This document shows, piece by piece, positions 34,523-44,432 of a stretch of DNA of 64,000 nt. Under the pieces are notes generated by a model. It was given only the letters and a program-made list of their open reading frames with translations, had not been told where the DNA came from and did no database searches. Source of the DNA: Nodularia sphaerocarpa UHCC 0038 (lineage in GTDB: Bacteria > Cyanobacteriota > Cyanobacteriia > Cyanobacteriales > Nostocaceae); contig NZ_CP060140.1 of assembly GCF_022376295.1 (NCBI RefSeq), forward strand, positions 1,616,356-1,680,355, in the 5' to 3' direction. The first letter of the stretch is position 1. Each line of letters begins with the position of its first letter. The position numbers were made by a program, and so were the translations under genes.

Positions 34523-34741
34523 CTATTCTTCGTCCCAAGCTTCCACTTCTAGCAATTCGCCAATTGGATCTTGCATAGTAAAGCCAAAGTCTTGCAGTTC
34601 CTGTTTCCAGTGCTGCCAGTCGTTGCCATAGAGTAATGCAATTTTCCAAATGCTATCAGTTGGTTTGATAATATTGGATTCGATGAGTGATTGCACGTTA
34701 CGCTGCAATTTCACCATTGGGTGAATCACTTGCTGAGTCAT
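34523..34741 (-). CDS. DUF4327 family protein (72 aa)
   Basis: 72 residues. The sequence MTQQVIHPMVKLQRNVQSLI, then KPTDSIWKIALLYGNDW, then FTMQDPIGELLEVEAWDEE follows the cyanobacteria-restricted DUF4327 pattern. It is soluble and acidic at its C-terminus. The function is unknown. It converges on the FHA kinase gene, 48 nt away. Confidence 0.85.
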   Translation of the reverse strand: MTQQVIHPMVKLQRNVQSLIESNIIKPTDSIWKIALLYGNDWQHWKQELQDFGFTMQDPIGELLEVEAWDEE

Positions 34742-35579
34742 AGCCTCGATTCAATTCAGATTATGTTTGGTAAATACTTGATCAAAACTGCTTTCCGTTT
34801 TGCAACTTTCATCGATGCGTGGAGTATTGTAATTGGCAAAGCTAGTCTTAACCTCTTAACTATACCATAACAAACTCTACTAGTTGGCTGGAAAATTAGG
34901 TTTTGTACGGTAATCACCACTACATAACTTAAATTTTGCCGAGCCGTCATCGGGGATGCTATACGCTAAAGCTAGCCGTCCGCAACATTACAGGTAAAAT
35001 CGCTGGAGACGACAAGAAAATTTTTTTTGTTTTATAGTCACCAGAATCTTTTTGATTGTTAACAGACCATAGAACCTGGGAGTTTTCGATGATTTTTGCG
35101 TAATGGTATCAGAAATTTGATTACGCATACTTAACCCTTATATAGACTATCGCAAACATCGAGAATTAAACAAACTTTTGATAAATCTTTATATAATTTT
35201 AATAATTCTCCTGAAAAATTTACGCCTTAGTTCACAGTGTAGAGACGTTGTATGCAACGTCTCTAAGAGGATGAATGCACAAGTCTAATTTATTATGAGC
35301 CTCGGCGACTAGAAGTCGCGGAACCACCCAGACAAAACCCGCCTGCGCGGGTTAAAAACCTTAATTCTTCATTAGTCCAGGTCGGTGGACTTCCCTCCGG
35401 GAAGCCGCTACGCGTCCTGCTTGTGTAGTAGCGAATTATATTCGCCCAAAACTTTTAAAACATCCTCTAAAGGGTTTTAATTTCCGTTGTCTGAATCTGG
35501 ATGTTTGGACAATATGCTTCGATAGCAAAGTGCTGAGTAGAGATTTGAGTTGCTGGATCAGAACAGTCCAGAAAAAAAC
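34742..35579. other. Intergenic gap of ~840 bp with several hairpin repeats
   Basis: It holds a TAGAGACGTTGTATGCAACG palindrome core at 35236-35263, a GCGACT/AGTCGC hairpin near 35304-35318 and AACCCGC/GCGGGTT at 35336-35353. These last two belong to one dispersed unit that continues to about 35430 (GTCGGTGGAC, GGGAAGCCGCTACGCG). Frames such as 34756-34950 have no support. No RNA gene was recognised. Confidence 0.55.
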
Positions 35580-37415
35580 CTACTCAAGCCGAAAATTAAA
35601 GGGTAAACGAGTGTAAATTCCGTGAGGATCGTTCATTTTTTGGAGAATGACCATTTCCTGTTGGAGTTTCTGAAATTCCGCCATCAGAGGATTAGATGCT
35701 TGAATTGGCATTCCCGCAATCTCTAAAATAGTGGTGATTTCTTGAACCGCCCGGCCAAAAAAGCGCTCTTCCAAGGTACTAACTCTGGGATACTCTTGCA
35801 ATTGCCAATCGTTCTCCAGTTTAGCTTGCTGGGCGGCATATTCAATTGCCGCATTCAGACCACCTATTTCATCCACTAAACCGATTTGTTTAGCCGCCAT
35901 CCCTGACCAAACTCGTCCTTGGGCAATTTCTGCCACCTTTTGTGCTGGTAATTTCCGACCTTGAACAACTTTATCGAGGAAGAGATTATAAATGCGGTTA
36001 ACACTGCGCTGATAAATTTCTAACTCTTGGGGTGATTTCGGGCGCGTCGCGGTTTGATTATCGGCATAACGTGCAGTTTTTACTGTATCCCAGGTAATTC
36101 CATTCTCATTGGCTAGTTTTTGCCCATTAAAAAGCACGCCAAACACACCAATGGAACCTGTAATTGTAGTTGGTTCGGCAAAAATGCGGCTGGAATCGGT
36201 AGCAATCCAGTAACCACCAGAGGCGGCGATATCACCCATTGATACCACTACAGGTTTTACCTTGCGAGTCAATTGTACTTCTCGCTGCATGACTTCGGAT
36301 GCGGTAGCGCTACCTCCGGGGGTATTAATTCGCAAGACAACGGCTTTAATGTTATTATCTTGGCGGATTTGATTCAAGATTCTGGCAAAGCGATCGCCTC
36401 CCACTTGACCATCTTCCCCTCTACCATCGACAATTTCGCCCTCAGCATAAACCACAGCAATTTTATTTTGGGAGTTGCGTTCAACACCCAAGGGTTTACC
36501 GGAAACTTGAGCGTAGTTTCTGAGATTAATTTGCCTGAAGGAGCGATCTGTTTCGTCGCTGGCTGTTAATTTCTTCAGTTCTGTAACCACTTCATCCATG
36601 TATCCCACTTGATCCACCAAACCACTGGCTTTGGCTTCAGTGGCTGTGAGTATGGACTGAGTATCGGCGATCGCTTGCAATTTTTCAGGGGTAATTTTAC
36701 GACTAGAACCGACTGTACTCCGCCAATCTCCCCAAACATCGTCGAGTAATTTTTGAATTTGTTGGCGGTTTTCTGGACTCAACTCGTTGAGGATAAATGG
36801 TTCAATTCCGCCTTTAAATTTGCCTACCCGCACTACCTGGACACCAATCCCGAACTTTTCTAAAGCCCCGGATAGAAACATCGGTTGGCTACTCAAACCT
36901 TTAACTTCCATCAAGCCAATGGGATTGAGGATGACTTGATCCGCCACCGAACTCAAGTAATAGTTTCTTTCACTTAAACCCACACCATAAGCGACAACCT
37001 TTTTTCCAGATTTCCGGAACTTCTCCAGCCCTTGGCGAATTTCTGTCAGGGAAGCAAAGCCAGTGTTACCAGATGTACTTGTGCCTGTTGCGTCTAAATA
37101 AATACCGACAATTCGCGGATCAAGCCTGGCTTTTTCCAAGGTATCGAGAACGCTACGCAGTGTCATTCTATTGACTTCTGCTCCTGATAAGGCTTGTTGT
37201 AGCAATTCCCCAGAACCGGGGGATCTATCGGTAATATTCATAGACAAGTCAAACACCACGACTGACTGATCTTTGACTTGGGGAGTAGTATCTCTGGAGC
37301 TGGTAACTGCAAATAACAGTAATAATATTCCTGTTGTGCTGATACCTAAGAAAATCATCAGTCCCAGTACAGTACCTAGGATACTGGCAAAAGTTTGTTT
37401 GACAAAATTACGCAT
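35580..37415 (-). CDS. sppA: Signal peptide peptidase SppA, 67-kDa type
   Basis: 611 residues, the long two-domain form. An N-terminal membrane anchor (GTVLGLMIFLGISTTGILLLLFAV) precedes the N-terminal domain containing VVRVGKFKGGIEPF, where the general-base Lys is expected (~199). The C-terminal domain has DIAASGGYWIATDSS with the nucleophilic Ser at ~395, then TGSIGVFG. SppA degrades cleaved signal peptides in the membrane; cyanobacterial SppA has also been linked to light acclimation. Monocistronic, with a repeat-rich region upstream. Confidence 0.95.
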   Translation of the reverse strand: MRNFVKQTFASILGTVLGLMIFLGISTTGILLLLFAVTSSRDTTPQVKDQSVVVFDLSMNITDRSPGSGELLQQALSGAEVNRMTLRSVLDTLEKARLDPRIVGIYLDATGTSTSGNTGFASLTEIRQGLEKFRKSGKKVVAYGVGLSERNYYLSSVADQVILNPIGLMEVKGLSSQPMFLSGALEKFGIGVQVVRVGKFKGGIEPFILNELSPENRQQIQKLLDDVWGDWRSTVGSSRKITPEKLQAIADTQSILTATEAKASGLVDQVGYMDEVVTELKKLTASDETDRSFRQINLRNYAQVSGKPLGVERNSQNKIAVVYAEGEIVDGRGEDGQVGGDRFARILNQIRQDNNIKAVVLRINTPGGSATASEVMQREVQLTRKVKPVVVSMGDIAASGGYWIATDSSRIFAEPTTITGSIGVFGVLFNGQKLANENGITWDTVKTARYADNQTATRPKSPQELEIYQRSVNRIYNLFLDKVVQGRKLPAQKVAEIAQGRVWSGMAAKQIGLVDEIGGLNAAIEYAAQQAKLENDWQLQEYPRVSTLEERFFGRAVQEITTILEIAGMPIQASNPLMAEFQKLQQEMVILQKMNDPHGIYTRLPFNFRLE

Positions 37416-37513
37416 TTTAGTTATTTAGCTAAATCAAAAAGAAGCCTCTGACCTACCCGAAGAAAGGTGATGAGATGAATTTTTGGGCGATAACGAATTG
37501 ACCCACAACCAAT

Positions 37514-37690
37514 TCAATCCACAAAATTGACAGGGTAGGGGGTCGATGAAAAATCGCCATTTTTAACTTTAAGTGAATCAATAAAATCTTCAATCAGATG
37601 GGTCATGGTTTTATCATTTTGACTCGCGTATAACCGTAGTTTGTTTAATCTACGCTCTGATATCCTTAAATTTAATGCCTTGTTTTTCAT
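37514..37690 (-). CDS. Small ribbon-helix-helix-like protein (58 aa)
   Basis: 58 residues. MKNKALNLRISERRLNKLRL, then YASQNDKTMTHLIEDFIDSLK, matches the CopG/Arc ribbon-helix-helix layout: a short basic strand, then two helices. Such proteins are DNA-binding antitoxins or repressors. No toxin gene is adjacent on either side, so it may be an orphan antitoxin. The C-terminal 15 residues are unstructured. The ATG has no strong Shine-Dalgarno sequence. Confidence 0.6.
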   Translation of the reverse strand: MKNKALNLRISERRLNKLRLYASQNDKTMTHLIEDFIDSLKVKNGDFSSTPYPVNFVD

Positions 37691-37785
37691 AAATGCCTAC
37701 ACAATGTCTTTGCGTTTATGTTATCCTATTTGTAGGTCGAGAAACAAAGGACAAAAATGTTTTCCAACCCAAAATTAGACCTAAA

Positions 37786-37895
37786 TGTAGGTTGGGTTGT
37801 TCGCGTCAGCGTTGCGGAGAAAGGACAGGAAACCCAACTTTACCAGATATTTGGTTTGCTTCCTACAGGTGGCGCTGCGCTTAACCCAACCTACG
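37786..37895. repeat. Inverted-repeat element with GTAGGTTGGGTT ends
   Basis: About 110 bp bounded by GTAGGTTGGGTT (from 37787) and AACCCAACCTAC (ending 37894), perfect inverted repeats, with GCGTCAGCGTTGCGG and GGCGCTGCGCTTAACC inside. It fits a non-autonomous, MITE-like cyanobacterial repeat. A partial TTCCAACCCAAA lies just upstream at 37761. Together with the small frame above this accounts for the 37416-37938 gap. Confidence 0.7.
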
Positions 37896-37938
37896 TTGAA
37901 ACTTTGTCTGTGTAGCCCCATCCTTTACTGGTATTTTT

Positions 37939-38976
37939 CTAATTTTCCCCCTGAATTTCGGCAATTTTAAACATACTAATTAATACTCCCGCAATCGGAA
38001 TTGATAGAAAAATGCCTACTAAACCTGCTACTTTTGCTCCTACTAATAAAGCAAAGAACATGAAGACTGGATTCATATTGATTGAGCCTTGCATAATGCG
38101 CGGCATAAGTAAATTTTCCTCTATTTGTTGAAGGACAACACAACCAATTAATACTTGCAGACTCAGCCAAATTCCTTGAGGTAAAACAATCACAGCAACT
38201 AGGGTAATTCCAATTGTAGCGCCAATACCAGGAATTAAATCAAATACACCTGCGATCGCTGCTAAAAATAAAGCATAAGGTAATTGCAGAAAAACAAATA
38301 CAACAAATATCGAAACACCAAAAAATAAAGATAATAATAAACGACCCCAAAAGAACCCTAACAAGTTTTGTTGGATTGCCATAGTCAGCTTATTACGAAC
38401 ATTAGGCGGAAAAACTTTGATTATAAAATCCCAAACTTTTTTACCATCTATCAACATAAAAAAAGCTACAACTGCAATCAAAATCAAATCAATCAAATTA
38501 GTTAATAAAACTTGAAAAGTTGTCCAACCAGTACCAATAACTGCTAAAATCTGATTACGTAACTCCTCTTCAACCACTTGAAAATCAACCTTAAAATTAA
38601 ATCTAGTTAAGAGATTTTGTAACATATCTAATAGGGAAATAACATAGTCAATAAATTGAGGTGCTTGTTCAACTATTTGTTGAAATTGAGATAATATGGC
38701 AAAACCTAGGGTGGCTATCAGCCCACCCAAAACCAGCAGACTCACTAAAAAAACTACAATAACTGCAATACCATGCGGTAAAAACCGTTCAGACCACTTG
38801 ACTGGATAACTCAGCAAAAATGCTAAAATTCCAGCAAATATAAAAATGACAATCACTGTGGAAAAATAAGCCAAAACTTGCACAATTGCCCAACCAAGAA
38901 CTAACAGTAATACATACCGGAACAGCTTTGTATTATTCAGTTGATCCCATAACCTTTTAACGCTTGGCTCATTCAT
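37939..38976 (-). CDS. AI-2E family transporter (PerM/UPF0118)
   Basis: 345 residues with about eight membrane helices. VIVIFIFAGILAFLLSYPVKW near the start, an amphipathic periplasmic segment (residues ~110-170) and the conserved LIPGIGATIGITLVAVIVL and MNPVFMFFALLVGAKVAGLVGIFLSIP define the family. Members are putative exporters of signals or ions; the substrate is unknown. It lies in a run of three same-strand membrane protein genes (MscS, YihY, AI-2E). Confidence 0.92.
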   Translation of the reverse strand: MNEPSVKRLWDQLNNTKLFRYVLLLVLGWAIVQVLAYFSTVIVIFIFAGILAFLLSYPVKWSERFLPHGIAVIVVFLVSLLVLGGLIATLGFAILSQFQQIVEQAPQFIDYVISLLDMLQNLLTRFNFKVDFQVVEEELRNQILAVIGTGWTTFQVLLTNLIDLILIAVVAFFMLIDGKKVWDFIIKVFPPNVRNKLTMAIQQNLLGFFWGRLLLSLFFGVSIFVVFVFLQLPYALFLAAIAGVFDLIPGIGATIGITLVAVIVLPQGIWLSLQVLIGCVVLQQIEENLLMPRIMQGSINMNPVFMFFALLVGAKVAGLVGIFLSIPIAGVLISMFKIAEIQGEN

Positions 38977-39067
38977 AACTTAGATAGATTTTATATGATG
39001 TTATTGTGTGATAATCGCCCATACCTTCAAAAGAAGAATTGTGTTAAGTAATTGCAACTAATTTCAT

Positions 39068-40042
39068 CTATCTCCGGTGACGTTTTTTCGGTTTAAATGA
39101 CTGAAGATGCTGTTCTTCTTGCGAGAAATGTACAGCATCTTCAGAAGGAACAATGGTCGCGCCACGCTGTTTGGCGTAAACTTTAGTGAATTCTGCTCCT
39201 AAAAACAGAATATGAGCCGCATAAAAAATCCAAGTAATCACAATCACAAACGAGCCAGCCACCCCATAAGCAGAACCAAAGTCAGTTCGACTGAGGAACT
39301 GTCCAAATAAATACTGTCCTACTAAAAACAGCACAGAGGTGATTAAAGCACCAACGATAGTATCACGCCAGGCAATCTCGGCATCTGGTAGTATACTATA
39401 CATCATAACAAACATTAATGTTGTCCCGCCAAAAGTAATCAATAAGCTCATAAATTGCCACAAATAACCGGAACCGGGAACTAATTCATTCAGAAAAATA
39501 ACTAATCTTGCTATAATGGTATTGGTGACAAAAAATAAAATTAACAGAAAAGCAATTAACAGTACCATCAAAAAACACAATAAACGTTTTCGCAATAAAT
39601 TTAAAATACCGTGTCTTGGCGCTGGCTTCACCTCCCAAATTCTGTCTAGCGCTGTTTGAATTTGGGTAAATACTCCAGTCGCACCAAATAGTAAAAAAGC
39701 AATATTGAAAACAATTTGAAACGTTTGTTCTTCAGGATTAACTCTTAGATTTGCAATAGCAGTAGAAATTAATTGCGCTCCCTCCTCGCCAAACAGTTGA
39801 CTTAACTGAGAAATCAACTCGTCTTGAACCATAGCTTCTCCAAAAATTGTCCCCACAATCATAATTACCAGTACCATTAATGGCGCTAGGGAAAACACTG
39901 TGTAATATGCTAGTGATGAAGCTAACAGAGAGACTTCGTTAACTTTCCACTCAGAAACAATTTCTTGAAATAATCGCCGAATCTTCCGCAAAGTTACCAT
40001 AATGAATAATTTTTGAATCAAGAGATAGGCATAAAAAGGCAA
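39068..40042 (-). CDS. YihY/BrkB family membrane protein
   Basis: 324 residues, or 310 from the internal start MVTLRKIRRLFQEIV at 40000, which lies closer to the usual family start. Six membrane helices with LLASSLAYYTVFSLAPLMVLV, GATGVFTQIQTALDRIWEVKP and GSAYGVAGSFVIVITWIFYAAHILFLGAEFTKVYA, the core UPF0761 motifs. The family was once called RNase BN but is an integral membrane protein of unknown function. It starts 10 nt after the MscS gene stop and is likely in its operon. Confidence 0.92.
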   Translation of the reverse strand: MPFYAYLLIQKLFIMVTLRKIRRLFQEIVSEWKVNEVSLLASSLAYYTVFSLAPLMVLVIMIVGTIFGEAMVQDELISQLSQLFGEEGAQLISTAIANLRVNPEEQTFQIVFNIAFLLFGATGVFTQIQTALDRIWEVKPAPRHGILNLLRKRLLCFLMVLLIAFLLILFFVTNTIIARLVIFLNELVPGSGYLWQFMSLLITFGGTTLMFVMMYSILPDAEIAWRDTIVGALITSVLFLVGQYLFGQFLSRTDFGSAYGVAGSFVIVITWIFYAAHILFLGAEFTKVYAKQRGATIVPSEDAVHFSQEEQHLQSFKPKKRHRR

Positions 40043-40052
40043 TTTATTTTTG

Positions 40053-41393
40053 CTATTTTTCCTCTGAAACTGTTAAAAGATCACTGAATTTCAATGTATA
40101 AATATCTGTAGGCATATCAATTTCTGCTGCTTCTAATGCCTCTTTAATTGCTTGCGCCATTAAAGAAGTCGTTTCTAAGAATGGTAATCGCCGCGAATTT
40201 ACCCAACATCGCACTTCGATATTAACTGTACTCGGAGCTAATTCACGAACCAAAATATCTGGCTTTGGTTCTTTTTCAATTCCTGGGACTCCCAAAACAG
40301 CATCATTTATAATTTGTTTGGCTTTGGTAATATCTGCATTATAATTAATCCCAAAAGTAATGGTATTACGGCGAATGGTTGTGGCGGTATTATTAATAAT
40401 AATCGCACTAAAAACTTCTTGATTGGGAATATAAACCACTCGTCCATCATAAGTTTTTAAGGTTGTAGCTCGCAGTTGAATTTGGGTAACAGTACCTTCA
40501 AATTCTTTAATAACTATCTGGTCTCCTAAATGAAATGAACGAGATACCAGCAAAACAACACCAGAAAAATAGTTACTTAAAATATCTTTGAGACTAAAAC
40601 CTATGGCGACACTGGTTAATCCTAAAGTTCCCAGTAATGTGGCAAAATCTAATCCTAAAACTCCCAAGGCGACGATTGAACCTATTACCCAAATAAAGCC
40701 ATATACTAAACGACTAACTAATATTTTGGAGTTGCGATCTACTTCCCAATGTTGCGCCCCAGTCAGGGTGAGATGGCGCATACTAGCTGCTATGATTCCC
40801 GTAGCAATTACTACTAATAGCATTCCTAAAACAGAGGGGAGGTTATCGATGGTTTCTCGCTGAAATGTTCTCAGGGTTGATAATAATCTTTGCCCCACAT
40901 CAATTGCTAGTGGAGGTTGATCAAATGCTCGATTTAACTGATTTGCCCACCATTGTCCTAATGCTTCCACATCTAGGTTAAAATCTTGGGCATCCTGTTG
41001 AGTTACAGTCATCAAAACCCGGTTATTCAATTGTAATGTAGCGATACCTCGCTGAGAATCTGTGACTACAGAAACTTGTCTGTCAGTTTGGGAACGGACT
41101 AAAACGCTAGCAATGCGGCGGTTAATAATCTGCGCCCGTTGTCTAGCACTGAGTTCTCCCAAGCTACCAATTTGAAACACGGGCTGTCCTCTAACAAGGA
41201 TGTCAGCAAAAAATAGCCCGGTTGTGGGAGTTTCTTCGGTATTAGATGGTTGGGATGTCGCAGGTATAGGGGGAATTTCCTGTGTTAGCCCTTTTTGTGT
41301 AGGTAAAATTAATACACTCAAGAGGAATATTACAGCAAGGAATTGACGGGAGTAATATCTGTTATTACTTTGGAATACAAAACTCACAATCAT
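40053..41393 (-). CDS. Mechanosensitive ion channel, MscS family
   Basis: 446 residues. A hydrophobic signal-like segment at the N-terminus precedes an extracytoplasmic region (residues ~35-150). Membrane helices follow, with the MscS pore helix and beta-domain entry ATLLGTLGLTSVAIGFSLKDILSNYFSGVVLLVSRSF and then LGDQIVIKEFEGTVTQIQLRATTLKTYDGR. The C-terminal alpha/beta vestibule is present. It releases solutes upon hypo-osmotic shock. First gene of a probable three-gene operon with YihY and AI-2E. Confidence 0.93.
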   Translation of the reverse strand: MIVSFVFQSNNRYYSRQFLAVIFLLSVLILPTQKGLTQEIPPIPATSQPSNTEETPTTGLFFADILVRGQPVFQIGSLGELSARQRAQIINRRIASVLVRSQTDRQVSVVTDSQRGIATLQLNNRVLMTVTQQDAQDFNLDVEALGQWWANQLNRAFDQPPLAIDVGQRLLSTLRTFQRETIDNLPSVLGMLLVVIATGIIAASMRHLTLTGAQHWEVDRNSKILVSRLVYGFIWVIGSIVALGVLGLDFATLLGTLGLTSVAIGFSLKDILSNYFSGVVLLVSRSFHLGDQIVIKEFEGTVTQIQLRATTLKTYDGRVVYIPNQEVFSAIIINNTATTIRRNTITFGINYNADITKAKQIINDAVLGVPGIEKEPKPDILVRELAPSTVNIEVRCWVNSRRLPFLETTSLMAQAIKEALEAAEIDMPTDIYTLKFSDLLTVSEEK

Positions 41394-42067
41394 TTTTAAT
41401 AAAATAATATTACCATTAAAAATTTCTCCTTTTGTTTAGGAAATATAACTGAGCGATCGCTCTTTTTTATTTTGGAGATGATCAGTCAAATTTGTTTAAT
41501 TTATATCATAATAGGCAGTGCGATCGCTTGACCCTAAATATTGATTTATTTTAATTACTAAATATCTCTCTTCAGGATGAAATCAACTTATTACCATAGA
41601 TAGTGGTACAAGCTATTCAAAATATATAATCTCCATAGAAATCATCCAGTATTCATCTATTTGTCTAAATAGGGTTTAGCATCTTTACCAGCTATGATCA
41701 TAGCTGGCGATAATTTTCAATGTCTATATGTCGGCACTTTTGATAAAGTTCAATCATTGAAATTATTAGGCGCTCTTGGTATAGCGATTCCCACCTCAAT
41801 AGGTACTACAAGAATTATTCGGCTTGCCGTAGGCTACACAGATGAACACAAATATCCATGAACAAAACCATTCAAAATGGACAAATATGAAATTAATTTT
41901 TAATAGCTTAATTAAGTTAAAAACACATATTTGAAACTATGGAAAGTAAAACTACTTCCTGCAACGGTCAATAGTCAACAGCCCATAGGCGAAATGTCAC
42001 AAATGATTTAGGACTTCCTCTATACTGGGAGATACTTTATAATACATTTATTGATCGCCAGCCATCC
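41394..42067. other. Repeat-rich promoter region of the first sensor kinase
   Basis: About 670 bp. The block at 41575-41670 is clearly homologous to 46325-46420 upstream of the pentapeptide gene (AGGATGAAAT, AACTTA, TAGATAGTGG, ATTCAAAATA, TAATCT in the same order). The block 41905-42067 is homologous to 44285-44570 upstream of the second kinase, minus the MITE. A truncated TATAGCGATTCCCA repeat lies at 41779-41870. Confidence 0.7.
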
Positions 42068-44068
42068 ATGAATCAGATATGTTGTCTCAACCCGGAATGT
42101 GATAATCCTACAGTTCCCGAACATACCAAACTTTGCCCCAACTGCGGAATTAGCCTAGTTACCTTAAGAAACCGCTATCGACCAATTCAAGCATTGGGTG
42201 GTGGAGGATTTGCTAAAACTTATTTAGCAGTAGATATTGATAAACTCAACGAAAAATGCGTAATTAAACAATTTGCACCCCAAACCCAAGGAACAGCAGG
42301 ATTACAAAAATCCACAGCATTATTTTTACAAGAAGCACAGCAACTGCAACAACTCGGTGAACATCCTCATATTCCCGCCCTGTTAGCATATTTTCAAGAC
42401 AATTACCGACTTTATTTAGTACAACAATTTATAGACGGTGATGATTTATTGGCAGAATTACAACAGCAGGGAATATTCAACGAGCCAAAAATCCGCGCCT
42501 TATTACAAGAGTTACTACTAGTTCTCAAAGTAGTTCATAGCCAAAATATTATTCACCGGGATATCAAACCAAAAAATATCATGCGTCGTCGGAGTGATGG
42601 CAAATTGATGTTAATTGATTTTGGTGCATCCAAGCAACAACAGGGAACGGTACAAACAGGCACATCAATCGGCACATTTGGATATTCTTCTTTAGAACAA
42701 ATGCAAGAGGCTAAAGTTTATCCCTCCAGTGATTTATATAGTCTTGGTGCAACTTGTTTTCATTTTTTAACAGGAGTTCACCCTTGGCAACTTTGGCAAG
42801 AAGATGGTTATAGATGGGTGAAAGAATGGCGTAATCACCTACAGCAAGCAATCAGTCCAGAATTGTGCCAAATTTTAGACAAGTTATTACAAAAAGATGC
42901 TCAACAGCGTTATCAATCTGCTGAAGAAGTTCTACTAGATTTAAATCCTGACAACATACAGCCCGCAGTAGCTTATCAACATCTAGAATTACCACCTCAA
43001 CCCCAACCGCAAGCGCAACAAATACCCCCAGTAACACTAAAAAATAACTCTTCCCGTCGTGGTTTTTTGCAAACTGCGGGTTTAGTCGGTGGAGGATTTG
43101 TCATCGCAGTGGTAGGACAAAATATATTCAGGAAGAATCCTGATGGTAATGTCAATATTGTAGACTCTTTCACACCAGAACCTACAAAATCTCCCACCCC
43201 AACCCCAACTCCAGAAAATCCCACTCCCACCTTTGCAAATAATCTCAAAACCTTTAACTTTGAAGTTGTCACCACAGACGCAGCCGGAAAAATCACCAAC
43301 CGACAAAATCAAACAGCAAAATACTTTGAAGAAGATTTAGGAAATGGAATTAGCGTGGAAATGGTGCAAATACCAGGAGGAAACTTTCTCATGGGTTCCC
43401 CAGAAAATGAAGCAGGAAGATCCTCAGATGAAAGTCCCCAACATCAAGTCAGCGTTCCCAGTTTTTTCATAGGCAAATATGAATTGACACAGGAACAATA
43501 TCAAGCTGTTATGGGTGAAAATCTTTCTAAATTTAAAGGTAATAAACTACCAGTTGAAAGAGTGAATTGGCATGATGCAGTTAAATTTTGTGAGAGATTA
43601 AGTCAAAAGACAGGACATAACTACAGATTACCCACAGAAGCAGAATGGGAGTATGCTTGTCGAGCCGGCACAACTACACCATTTTATTTTGGTGAAGGTA
43701 TCACTCCAGAATTAGTAAACTATACTGGTAATAGTACTTACGCATCTGCACCTCAAGGAAAGTACCGTCAACAAACTACAGAAGTAGGCACTTTCCCCCC
43801 TAATGCTTTTGGTTTGTATGATATGCACGGTAATATATGGGAGTGGTGTCAAGACGCTAGGCATACTAATTACAATAACGCTCCAAATGATGGCAGCGCC
43901 TGGAAAGCTGATAACAATTTTCGTGTGATGCGGGGCGGTTCTTGGGATCTAGACCTTAAATTTTGCCGCTCTGCAACCCGTAACTTCTACGATAGGGCGG
44001 AGCGCGATTTTGTCTACTGCCATGTTGGTGTTCGTCTAGCCTGTGACCTTGGCAAAAATATTCTATAG
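42068..44068 (+). CDS. Ser/Thr kinase with zinc ribbon, Tat-like membrane segment and FGE-sulfatase sensor domain
   Basis: 666 residues. A zinc ribbon (CCLNPECDNP...CPNCG, 5-30) is followed by a Hanks-type kinase (~37-290): LGGGGFAKTYLA, HRDIKPKNIM, LIDFGASKQ, GYSSLEQ. Near residue 328 a segment SSRRGFLQTAGLVGGGFVIA has a twin-arginine-like motif at the head of a membrane helix. A Pro/Thr-rich linker (PTPTPTPENPTPT) leads to a formylglycine-generating-enzyme-like domain from ~430: VQIPGGNFLMGSPE, YRLPTEAEWEYACRAG, GNIWEWCQD, RVMRGGSWD. FGE-like domains on kinases are usually ligand sensors. Residues 1-350 are duplicated in the gene at 44571. Confidence 0.93.
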   Translation: MNQICCLNPECDNPTVPEHTKLCPNCGISLVTLRNRYRPIQALGGGGFAKTYLAVDIDKLNEKCVIKQFAPQTQGTAGLQKSTALFLQEAQQLQQLGEHPHIPALLAYFQDNYRLYLVQQFIDGDDLLAELQQQGIFNEPKIRALLQELLLVLKVVHSQNIIHRDIKPKNIMRRRSDGKLMLIDFGASKQQQGTVQTGTSIGTFGYSSLEQMQEAKVYPSSDLYSLGATCFHFLTGVHPWQLWQEDGYRWVKEWRNHLQQAISPELCQILDKLLQKDAQQRYQSAEEVLLDLNPDNIQPAVAYQHLELPPQPQPQAQQIPPVTLKNNSSRRGFLQTAGLVGGGFVIAVVGQNIFRKNPDGNVNIVDSFTPEPTKSPTPTPTPENPTPTFANNLKTFNFEVVTTDAAGKITNRQNQTAKYFEEDLGNGISVEMVQIPGGNFLMGSPENEAGRSSDESPQHQVSVPSFFIGKYELTQEQYQAVMGENLSKFKGNKLPVERVNWHDAVKFCERLSQKTGHNYRLPTEAEWEYACRAGTTTPFYFGEGITPELVNYTGNSTYASAPQGKYRQQTTEVGTFPPNAFGLYDMHGNIWEWCQDARHTNYNNAPNDGSAWKADNNFRVMRGGSWDLDLKFCRSATRNFYDRAERDFVYCHVGVRLACDLGKNIL

Positions 44069-44100
44069 AACCTTTATATTTTATTTATTTTGCACTTTCC

Positions 44101-44131
44101 CCTTCTGCTAGCAGAAGGCGATATTTTTTTT
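44101..44131 (+). terminator. Intrinsic terminator after the FGE kinase
   Basis: Palindrome CCTTCTGCTAGCAGAAGG at 44101-44118 (7-bp stem, CTAG loop), then CGATA and eight T. Confidence 0.75.
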
Positions 44132-44327
44132 CACATTTGTTATTTTTTCATAATACACAAAACCTTTGATTGAATCAAGTGATAAGTACCAATTATCCAC
44201 AACTTACCCAGAAATTATGAATTCTTAATAGGGGGAGAGAATAATTACAAACTTCTCTGAACAAAATAATTCAAAATATGAAAATATTAAAGTAATCTTT
44301 AATAACTTAATTAAGTGAAAAACACAT

Positions 44328-44432
44328 ATAGCAATTCCCATTCAACTGAGGTACAAGCAGTAATAATTAAACGCAGATGGACGCTGATAAACGCAGACAA
44401 TTATGTACTTTATTAGACTAGGAAATGCTATA
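44328..44432. mobile_element. MITE-like element, family TATAGCAATTCCCA, copy B
   Basis: 105 bp with ends TATAGCAATTCCCA and TAGGAAATGCTATA. The same upstream region of the first kinase lacks it: AAACACATA joins directly to TTTGAAACTAT at 41921-41940, while here AAACACATA is followed by the element and then TACTTGAAACTAT. The comparison fixes the insertion point and implies a TA duplication. The remaining 44069-44570 gap is the duplicated promoter region. Confidence 0.85.
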
